DNA from: Lunularia cruciata
Taxonomy: Eukaryota > Streptophyta > Marchantiopsida > Lunulariales > Lunulariaceae
Direction of reading: 5' to 3'
DNA length: 64,000 nucleotides
Assembly (NCBI GenBank): GCA_948567375.1
Contig: OX419758.1
Coordinates: 64,361,001-64,425,000 of the forward strand
Positions 54,860 through 64,000 of the stretch are shown here, one piece after another (positions within the stretch are counted from its first letter, which is position 1; each line of letters opens with the position of its first letter). A model generated the notes under the pieces. It was given only the letters and a program-made list of their open reading frames with translations, did not search any database and was not told where the DNA came from. Position numbers and translations under genes: made by a program.

Positions 54860-56420
54860 CATAGGAAGAATGGGATGGACTGAATTTATGGACCACCAAA
54901 TCCATTTCCACCAAACCATTGGAATTTTTGTGTCCGAGTACTACCCAAGCATCATTTCACAGAGTTCATCACCTCATGCTTTGGGTAAGATTTTCTAAAT
55001 ACAATCACCTTGTCCAAGGAACCCCCTTGGTACTTCTTTTTGTAACTTATGGAGAACAATGGACGTGTTGCACCTATGTGTTAATGAATTATATAGATTG
55101 GGGGTGGTGTGATACAATAGTAACCATGGCAGCAATGCCCGAGGTTGTCATTGCTATGTAGCAACAAATCAAGCACCTTATTCAATTTTGGATGAATGAG
55201 ATCATCAATGACAAGAGCATGTAGAGAGAGTACTAATTCAAGAAGGAGAGGACCAAATCCAATTTCCAAAACCCAAGGTTTTTGAAGGCAAGAGTCTTCT
55301 AGGTACAATAGAGAATTTTTTGTTTGACTACAAATGTTAATTCAAGGCTACCAATCTTCAAGACAAACAGAAATAGATTCTCCTGGCTTCCAACCAATTT
55401 GATGGAGTAGCAAAGCTATGGTAGAAATTCCAAGTGAAGCGAGCTGAATGGCAAATTTTTGCACTAATCTTGACATGGATAGAATTCAAGAGTGTTATGA
55501 TTGGTCGATTTTAAGCTATAAATGCCACACAAGCTGCACAAGATAGGTTGGCAGAGTTGAAGCAAATTGGCTCTTTAAGAAGTTACATCACACAATTCTA
55601 GAACATCATCATGCAAATTCCATATATACTCAAAGGTGAAGCTCTAGATTGATTTGTGAGGGTCTTGAAGTCACAAACAAAATTAGAGGTAACTATGCAA
55701 GAGCCATAACACTTGGAGGAAGCCATGCCATTGGCTGAACGCTTTGATTCCTTGGTTGCAATAACTTGGTTTGGAACTTGACCTCCACAAAACCTACCAA
55801 TACACTACACACGAGTAGCGGAGCCGGCACCAATGGAGATTGATGCCATTCAAGGGAGACCACTTGGCACTTCAAATAGAGAATATGCAACAAAATGATG
55901 GTTGTTTCTAATGTTGCCAAATTAGATATCACATTGCTGAATGTCCACTCAAGAATGGGTAATCTTGACAAGTCACCCATATGGAGTTTGTGGAGCAGAA
56001 TGATCAAGTAAATGAGGAATCCCAATAGAAGATTTTGAGTTGCCTGGTGGGAACTTGATTAGTTCCAATGGCATTGAAGGCTCAACCTATGCAAGTTTGT
56101 TTCACTTGTAAGGTATGATATCTAATTGTGGTTGTAGGATTTTGGTTGATTCAAGAAGTTCATAAGATTACTTGTCCATATAATTACCAAAGGAATTGCA
56201 TATTCCTATTAAGCCAATAATTAGAAGTAGATTGATGATAGTGGATGGTACAGAATGTGAAACCCTCCTTGCATTCCGTACCTTGCATCTTATTACTTTC
56301 AAGAGTAGGAAGGAGTACTTAGAGTTTATGAGGTTTGTAGTGGCACCTTTATATTATGATGTCATTCTAGGTCTACCTTGGCTTGAACATCATAAAGTTC
56401 AATTTGATAAGAACCGATGA
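54860..56420 (+). pseudogene. B1 gag and protease
   Basis: Gag-like sequence runs to about 56040 with a degenerate zinc knuckle near 55900 (C-x2-C ... HIAEC, one stop inside). In the protease, the active site appears as DSRS near 56150 and the frame 56196-56420 has the conserved VILGLPWLEHH. Multiple stops upstream. Confidence 0.75.
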
Positions 56421-56500
56421 TAAATTCAAATACAACACCAAGATAAGAATTTCTGATTAGGTTGTCTAGCACCTTTTAGTAAGACACCTAAGAATAGTCA

Positions 56501-56680
56501 GTCCCAAGATGGGAAGTTTGTCGGGAAGGTAACCATAGAGTAAGCTTTGAAGGGAGATTAGTCCCAAGATGGGAAGTTTGTTAAGAAAGCAACCACAGAG
56601 CAAGCTTTGAAGGGAGATGAATCCCTAGATGGGAAGTTTGTTAGTGAAGTAGCCATAGCGCAAGCTTTGGAGGAAGATAA
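56501..56680 (+). repeat. 60-bp in-frame tandem triplication in B1 pol
   Basis: Units at 56501, 56561 and 56621, each with AGATGGGAAGTTTGT, a variable middle and CAAGCTTTG (TAAGCTTTG in the first unit). A unit equals 20 codons (DGKFV-K-TIEQAL). B2 has one copy at the corresponding place near 31301. Confidence 0.9.
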
Positions 56681-57600
56681 GTCTATTTTTGCGGTGTGGA
56701 TCAAGCAGATTGCACAAGGAGAATTTGAGGGGAGTCATGAGCCTCTTCAAGCAATGGTTGATCAAATATTTAGGAGTTTGTGGATGATCTATCAGAGGGA
56801 TTACCCCCCAATCGTGGTATGCCCTTCAAGATTGAGTTATTGCCAGGGAGTACTCTAATGAGTAGACCAATCCATTGGCTCTCACTAAACAAGTTGGAAG
56901 AGTTGCAAATAACACTTATGGAGTTGTTGGAGAAGGATTTCATAAAACATAGTACATCTCTTGGGGATCATTGGTACTATTTGTTCTAAAGAAGGATGGA
57001 GGACTTTGTTTCTATATTGATTATAGTGGACTCAATAAATAAACAATGAAGAGTGCATATCCCTTGCCTTGAATTGATTACTTGCTTGATCAGTTGAGTA
57101 GAGCACAATACTTCTCCATGTTGGATCTTTGCAATGCCTATTGGCAAATCCCCATTGATAGAGAAGATATGAAAAAGATTGCCTTTTAAACAAGGTATGG
57201 GCATTTTGAGTGGAGAGTTCTACCTTTTGGGCTCATTAATACTCTTCATGGATCAGATGCATCGGATGTTGGATGGACTATTGGATTGATACATGGTGGT
57301 GTTCTTGGATGATAGCTTAATCTATAGCAAGACAGAGTTAAAACACATGGATCATGTGCCAGAGTCCAAAGACGACAACAACAATGGAAATTTTCTCCCA
57401 AGAAGTTGAAGTGTGCCTTTTGGGAGAAGGAAGTTACCTTCTTGGGTCACAAGATCTCATCAAAGGAGATCAAGATGGAAGAGGAAAAAAGCAAGAGCAT
57501 TACTGATTGGCCTACTCCAAAAGATGCTACAAAAGTATGAACATTTAATAGATTGACCAATTTTTATCAATGGTTCATCCACTATATGCCCATGTGACCG
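56681..57600 (+). pseudogene. B1 reverse transcriptase
   Basis: RT N terminus ([16 protein letters not shown], then LEELQITLMELLEKDF). FYIDYSGLNK, LDLCNAYWQIP and LPFGL follow. The catalytic FLDD lies near 57303 and VTFLGHKIS near 57436. Several CAG-to-TAG and CGA-to-TGA type stops. Confidence 0.8.
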
Positions 57601-59600
57601 CACCATTGAATGATCTCTTGGAGAATAACTTGAGATTTTAGTGGACCACCAAGCACAGAGAAGCATTCCAAAAGTTGAAACATATGGTGTCTTGAAGACC
57701 CATTCTTCAACCATATGATCCTCAACTACCTTGTGTGGTTGATTTTGATGCTTCTAACTTTGTAATTGGAGCCATGTTGTAGTAGGAATTCCCAGATGGA
57801 TTACATCTCATTGCCTTTGTGTCTTCCCAACTACATACAATTGAAAAGAATTAGTCTGCTTGAGATTAGGAACAACTAGCAATGGTATATACCACCAAAA
57901 TACATAGGCATTGTCTCTTGGGGAAACAAGTGATCATGCAAACTGATCATAAACTATTGTTGCAGACATTACACTTGGAACACATGAAGAGTTGACATCA
58001 TTGATGGGATGAGCAACTCCAATTTTTTGACATCAAACTTGAGTACAAACCAAGTTGGTTGCATGTCATCCTAATGCCAATCACAACGGCCTGATTTGAC
58101 ATCTCTTCCTCTCATCACAATAGCCATTACAACTGTGCCAATTGACTCTAAGGTCCAAAACAAGTTTAGGTTACCTCTGCAGCAAGATGCCTTCTTCTGG
58201 ATGGTACATGGTCATCTTGCAACATGCAACAAGGAGTACAACACCTTCTCCTTCAAGGAAAGCCTTTTATTCCATGAGGACCAGATATATATTCCAGCCA
58301 AGGGATGATCTCCAACTTGTGCGCCTCCAAGAAGCCCATGACTTACCAATTGCTGGTCATGGGTGTAGACAAGACCTTGGGTACTCTCCAATGTCAATGG
58401 TGGTTGCCTAACATGACACAAGATGTTTGAGAGTTTGTCCAATCGTGTGAGAGTTGACAATGCAACAAGACTAGCAACCAAAAACTGAGTGGACTCTTTC
58501 AGCCACCTCCATTCTATTTGCTTGATGGGAACACGTGAGCCTAGATCTCATTGTGTCTTTGCCCAAGACAAAGCAAGGTCCCACAAGGATCATGGTGTTT
58601 GTGGATAAGCTTAGTAAGAAAATCCATTTGGTACCAAACTTTGATACTGTGGATGCTCCAACATTGGCACAGATCTACTTTGACACTATCTTCAAGCATC
58701 ATGGGATGCCTTGTGTACTTATCTCTGATCATGATCCTTGATTCAATGAAAAATTTTGGCAAGCATTCTTCCAAATACTCGGTAGCAAGCCTGCTTTGTC
58801 CACGGCTTGTCATCCTCAAACTGATGGACAAATTGAATATGAAAATCTAACCTTGGAAGATATGCTTCATGTCTTCAGCAACATCAACCATACCAATTGG
58901 GATGAATGTCTTATAGCTACAAAGTTTGCATACAACAATTCCAAATAAAATATCATTGGATTCTCTCCTTTCTTCCTCAATTTTGGCTAAGATCCACTTG
59001 TTCCAAATTTCCTTCTTACTCTTCCTCCATCTCATGTTCCTCATACTTCCACTTTCTTGACCACTATATCCCAATGCTTCCAACAAGCCCAATCTCATCT
59101 CCTTGTTGGTCAGAATGGACAAAAAACAATATGCGGACCACCATTGTCATGATCTCACTTTTCAAGTTGGTGATAAGGTCATGCTCTCCTCTAGTAACTT
59201 AACCCTCCCACTTGATATCCAAGTTTGTAAACTCACCCTTTATTGGATAGGACTCTTTGATGTCACCCAAATCATCTCTCCTATTGCTTATCGAATTGCC
59301 TTGCCTTGTCATATGCACATCCACCCTATCTTTCACATTTCCAAGTTGAAACCCTTTGTTCCTAAACCATCTTCTTTTTCCTCTTGAATGCAACCTCCTC
59401 CTCCTCCTCCCGTCCCTACCAATGATCATTAGGACTATGAAGTTGATCATATCCTTATACATCACCACATTCAACAAGGCTGTCAACTACATACGGAGAA
59501 CAAGGTCCTTTGGAAAGGGTACCCTTGCATGATGCCACATGGGAACCTCTTTCTCATCTCCAAAATGCACAAACAGCTATCTAGAAGTTTGAAGCTTCAA
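57601..59600 (+). pseudogene. B1 RNase H, integrase and chromodomain remnant
   Basis: RNase H: VVDFDASNFVIG (57740), then QTDHKLL (57935). Integrase: FKESLLFHEDQIYIPA, EAHDLPIAGH, then MSLDLIVSLPKTKQGPT with FVDKLSKKIHL, and FKHHGMPCVLISDHD at 58535-58741. The C terminus at 59103-59387 has SNLTLPLDIQV. A chromodomain remnant (WKGYP, then DATWEPL) lies near 59510-59550 in broken frames. Confidence 0.8.
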
Positions 59601-59624
59601 TGACGACAAGGACATCACTAACTA

Positions 59625-60062
59625 GTGGTGGGGGAATATTTAACAATATGGAGTTTAGCGACAAAGTTAACTAGGGCTAACAAAGAAGCAAATAGGACAT
59701 ATTAGCATAGAATCTTCTAGAAGTATCTAGGAAGCTTCTTGGAAGTTTTCTTCATAGCTTAGCTTGCACCCCAAGTAAGTAGATTCTAGAAAGAAGCTTC
59801 TAGAAGCTCCCAACTAGCTTAGCTTGCACGCCAAGTAAACAACTTCTAGAAAAAAACTTCTTGAGAAGCTTTCTAGTTAACTTGGCTTGCACTCCAAGAA
59901 ATTGGCTCAAGGAAGATTCTTGAGAAGCTTCTCAAGACCTTGTATGCTCCCTATAAATACCAAAGCCTAAGCTCATGCTAGGCATTCGGAGTTTCTCTCA
60001 TTCTAGTGTCCCAATGTGAGCTTCCATTCTCCTATTTCTCTCTTTGGTCTTGGTCTTTTACA
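59625..60062 (+). repeat. B1 polypurine tract and 3' LTR
   Basis: AGTGGTGGGGGAATA lies before an LTR starting at 59639 (TTTAACAATATGGAG, the leading TG changed to TT) and ending CTTTTACA. Confidence 0.85.
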
Positions 60063-60850
60063 CATTCATTGAGAGAAGGATCATTCACCAATTCCAACTC
60101 AATGCTGATGGGGTCTTAACACACTTGTTTGTCATACCAAAGACCATCAAAGAGATCACCAACAAAATTTACTCTTGGATTTGATGTACAAAACCTACCA
60201 ATATCCTATGCCATTGCTTCATGGTATTGGTGTGACGAACACCATGTTCTTTTCTTCATAAGGAATGAAACCGAAGCAGATTACACTTGGTCAATGTAAG
60301 AGATGAACAATTTTTTCTACAGTCTATAGATCAATCTTGAATGACACTTTTTTTGTCACCTTGAGAGAACTAGCCTTGATGAATGAAATTTCTTTGATCT
60401 TCTATAGATATTGGAATATTCTTTGTGTTTGGCTTATCAATAAGAATGTTCTCACCACATAGTGCATATCTTTTGAGTCAAATGAGTCTTGGCAAGGATT
60501 CAACAAATGCTAGAAAATTGTGATTGATTCATTGGTGAAAGAGTAGTACACAAATAATTGTCGGCATCTTGCCAAAGATGTTCCCAAGAGTATCTTCTCT
60601 TACTTGAAATCCACTCGGTTGATCTACAAAGAATTATTTGTGGTAACATGACTCAAAAGCATCTGCCATTATTATCACATTTCAATGTCATGTGTGTAGG
60701 ATGCCCATACAACCTTTGGATCCATGTGTCAATTGGTGATTTTGGAGCAATCCATGATGCAATTTAGCTTGCCTACAACAATTAATGGTGTGAGTTCAAC
60801 CAATGATACACCAAGGAAAGGAACCAACTAGCTTTGAAGCATAATCATCG
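60063..60850 (+). pseudogene. MULE/FAR1-type transposase, C-terminal piece
   Basis: Resumes in frame across the CATTC duplication (FIERRIIHQFQLNADG, then LTHLFVIPKTI). YAIASWYWCDEHHVLFFI and NETEADYTWSM follow, and then TLRELALMNEI (60357-60392), matching the MULE TDRELALMNAI catalytic block with its Asp replaced. ILCVWLINKNVLT corresponds to LLC-WHI-KNVL. Stops become frequent after 60460. Confidence 0.75.
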
Positions 60851-60879
60851 TATTTAGATAAGTGTGGTACAAAAATATC

Positions 60880-63800
60880 AACTTTTGCCTTGAATGAGCA
60901 TTCAAGGATTTCAATAAGGGCTTGTCAATGGATGAGAGTACAACACCATAGGAGGGTTTCAGATTTAGGGACTTTTTTATGCAGGTACCCACAAAATTTT
61001 TTATGGATATTCATAAAAAATTTGATGGGTGCTACTTTTAAAGTTCAAAAGAAATTTATATGTAGAGTACTTGTAGCCGTAAAAATTTTATGGATGAAAA
61101 ACCTGTAAAATATTCATGGGTAGTATGGTTTTATGGGTATCCTTAAATTTTAAATGCTCATCAAGGGATTTGAAATTTAAAAGTATCCATGTAAACCAAG
61201 TTGGACACTTCTGTCTTCCTCTATTCTACATTTTTGTCATCTTCTTCTCTCAAGCAAAGAGAGAACATTTCAAAAACTTGATATTTCATTGACTTCCTTT
61301 CTTGTGTCCCCTTGTCATCATAGGCTTAGCTAAATGTCAAGTAATCCCTGACATCTCATCTAGTCTATAAGTGGTCATTACTAAATATTGGATTGTAAAT
61401 GCCCCTAAAGCCTTCTACCCATGAAGCTTTTTCCTCTAATTTTAAATAGATTTACATGGTCATTCATTTCCAAAACCAAAATTTTATTGATACTTGATGC
61501 TCTACTGATAAAAAAAAATTTAAAATCTAAGACCAAAATCAAAATCCAAGACCAAAATTTTAACTTATTGCAAAAAAACTCTATTGAATGTGGTTTGAGC
61601 ATGAAATGTCCATTATTGATGTGAAAACACTATGACATTAGGGAGTTTCAGTTTTCAGAAAGTAAAGTCTTTTGTAGCCACCTGTGCAAAAACAACCTCC
61701 ATCCTATTTTCCAACTTGAAATGATGCTACTAAAGCTAGAGCATCCTTCTCCTTTGTTGCTTCATTTGGTCATATTGAGGAGAGGCTAGCTACAATGCAA
61801 CCCAACCAACATCTTTTTGGAACAAAAAATTGCCCATCTTGAAACTCAAGAAATTAGCATTCACTGATTTTAAGTCCCTGAGGCTACCATAAAACAAAAG
61901 CATAGGGCAAAATCTTGCAACATTTGAGTATGTCAATCAAAAATTTTCAGATCAACCTCAAAGCAACATCAACCAAAGGAGATGCATAATGTTGTTGTAC
62001 TTTGCTTTTTTGCTCTCTAGGAACACATTGTTGTCTTTTTGTGGTTTGTGTAGCCCATGAAAAGGTAGTTTAGTGTTATTTATCTTTGCAATGTTAGAGT
62101 ACATTGTACAATGAACCCCATTGTTGAGAAATTGACAGTAATCTCTGTACATCTAAGTGATTGGCCACATGGATTAGGATCTTGTTGTCTTTTAATGCTA
62201 TGGTGTATAAGTGATGGAGACTTGATAGAAAAATGAGGTTTTTTAGTCTTAGGAGTCTTGAGTGGGGAGTAGAACGGTGAAGAGTGAGAATGGTAGCAAA
62301 GTGTGGGAGCTAGAGCATTTGAACAAGAGATGTTTTTCACTCTTGATCTACCACTCCCATATCCTTTTCTCATCAGACTTTAGATTTGCATTGTGACCAC
62401 TTCTGAACTTGGATGGTAGCACATTTCAAGCTTGAGTTCATGGCTATGGTGATACAAAACTTTGATCCTATTATCTTTCATATGTTTACTTATGGATAGG
62501 TTTGGGATTCAACCATTTATGTGCTTTTGTAGAAGGAGAGGGACTAAAAATTTTCTCAAGGCCGTCAAGGTAGAGTTGTGGGGTTAATGTGTCAAAATAA
62601 GAAGTGGTTAAGTGACAAAAGTGTAAATAATTGTGTCCTAACATGGTGTGAACACAAAAAAACACAATATTTGAGCAAGTTATAAATAAGATTTTATCAA
62701 TGGGAGCAAGGGGGTCAAATGCATACCCACATGCACAAATTGAGGATTTTGAGAATTCTTAAATAGCTTTTCATAATATATCAGCAAGGTTGCAGAGAAA
62801 ATAAAATGGTTTTCCGTGTTGAGCCTAAGAAATATCAATTTTGAGTTTATTCAAATTTGATTTGATCAACTGAAGTTGGAGTATTGGATATCTAGGTTTT
62901 GAAAAGAAGATGATGATCAAGTTTGGGTTTTGGCCACTTTTTAAGTTTTGGTTTGAATCATCCTTTCACAACTTTTAGTATTATTTGTGGTTATGTCTTA
63001 TATCTCTATGCAAAATTTTCATGTAAATTTCTTGATAGAAAATTCAAGGTATTGGATCAAGTATATTTGGGTATGTTGAGCTCAAAAGTTACCCTTGTTT
63101 GTGAATTGATCCATATCTAGAGATTGGGTTTTGATTCAACCATCAAATTTTCCAAAGGTTTAGACGAGAGCAAGAGAAACTATTATGTAAAACTTGATTA
63201 GCTCAAGGCTTAAAGATAGGCAAATTTGGTGCAACAAATTTTATTGGAATAATTATCATAAGTTGAATAGAGTAATTTTATCTCCAAATGCAACTAATGT
63301 CCATTTTCTAATTTTAAGTCATGAATGAAAGGTTTATAGCTTTCTAAAGTGTTCACTACTATTATATAAATAATTGGGTCAAAACTCAACAAAAAAGTTG
63401 TGCAAGAATCAAGACTAGAGCCTTACTTAGGGTTTTGAAATTAAAGTTTAAATTACAAAAATTAGATCAAGTTTGAGACCTTGTGGTCAAACTAGATCTT
63501 GTGGTCAAAATTAGATCAAGAGAACTTTGGTAGTCAAATTGATGCTCAATTGATATCACATGCTTATCTCACAAGCTTTCTAGAACATTTGAATCAAAGT
63601 TATAAAGAAAAAATCATCTCCATTTGAATCTTGTAAAGATTTCCACATCAAAAGGCATATAATTTCCTTATCTTGAATGAAATTTGGATGCAAACTTGGA
63701 ATATAGATTGAGATTAGCTTCTTAATAAGAGCCTCTTTGCTCTCGGTGTATTGAGTATTTCCCCTTGGTAGCACTAGAAGTGATGACCACAAAACTAGGA

Positions 63801-64000
63801 GTGCATATTGTGATGATAGGTTAGGTTGCTTATTATTCTCATACCCTATAAAAGCACATAGGAAACAAGTGTAGAAGGTTCTAACAATTACAAAAATAAG
63901 TGGATTCAAACTATAAGTGACAAGTCTACATGCTACCTCCTATCCATCAGCTCTAGAACTAGGCACCTAGTGTATTCCTAAAGAGAGGAAAAGAAAGTAT
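60880..64000. other. AT-rich DNA, no gene recognised
   Basis: Only short open frames without motifs. Some local A/T-rich repeats (AAGACCAAAAT near 61530, TGTGGTCAAA near 63483 and 63503). Nothing else could be supported. Confidence 0.5.

Larger units (their letters stand above)
54492..60062 (+). mobile_element. Gypsy element B1 (chromodomain type)
   Basis: Flanked by a perfect TSD CATTC (54487-54491 and 60063-60067). Its 5571 bp include both LTRs (361 and 424 bp), primer site, gag, protease, RT, RNase H, integrase, a chromodomain remnant and polypurine tract. It belongs to the same family as B2 and has no nested insertions. All coding parts carry stops or frameshifts. Confidence 0.9.

Overview
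The window is nuclear DNA of a land plant. The evidence is a twelve-exon gene, spliced throughout at GT-AG, that reads as a homologue of the plant-specific protein BLISTER, plus chromodomain Ty3/Gypsy retrotransposons primed by an initiator-Met-tRNA-type site, a MULE transposase relic and a small non-autonomous DNA element. A non-seed plant such as a bryophyte is possible from the style of the retroelements, but that is an impression and not a demonstrated placement.

Layout. 1-9.2 kb is low-copy, AT-rich DNA. It holds a head-to-head pair of paralogous 73/74-residue Cys-rich proteins (1161-1382 minus; 3451-3675 plus), a 621-bp transposon flanked by 8-bp duplications (6046-6666), a perfect hairpin and short tandem duplications. 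9.2-42.6 kb is one large nest of transposable elements. 42.8-51.4 kb is the BLISTER-like gene and its upstream region. 51.4-54 kb is non-coding with tandem repeats. 54-60.9 kb is a MULE transposase relic split by a 5.6-kb Gypsy element. 60.9-64 kb is AT-rich with no recognisable gene.

The nest can be read level by level because most insertion boundaries carry a target-site duplication (TSD). The oldest layer is a non-LTR (R2-like) reverse-transcriptase element on the plus strand, now in four pieces between 9.2 and 42.6 kb. It was hit by a solo LTR (10395-10959, TSD TCAAT), by Gypsy element B2 (11041-35657, TSD ATATC) and by Gypsy element A2 (36584-41858, TSD ATAAG/ATAGG). B2 was hit by a solo LTR of family C (13021-13556), by Gypsy element D on the minus strand (14116-31222, TSD AAATT) and by a solo A-type LTR (31776-32673). 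That last LTR was hit by a solo B-type LTR (32214-32506, TSD CCCAT). D was hit by element A1 (18637-25839, TSD GCTAT/GCTGT), and A1 by a solo LTR of family E (23457-24144, TSD GTAC). A2 carries a reversed solo B LTR (39948-40389, TSD GATAG). The deepest point, inside E, is five levels down.

Most element genes are broken, largely by TAG and TGA codons at positions where CAG and CGA are expected. That pattern fits deamination of methylated cytosine. A1 is the best preserved, with near-identical LTRs, primer site, gag with zinc knuckle, protease, RT, RNase H, integrase, chromodomain and polypurine tract. D encodes a PHD-finger-like domain downstream of its integrase. No CRISPR array, rRNA or tRNA gene was recognised.
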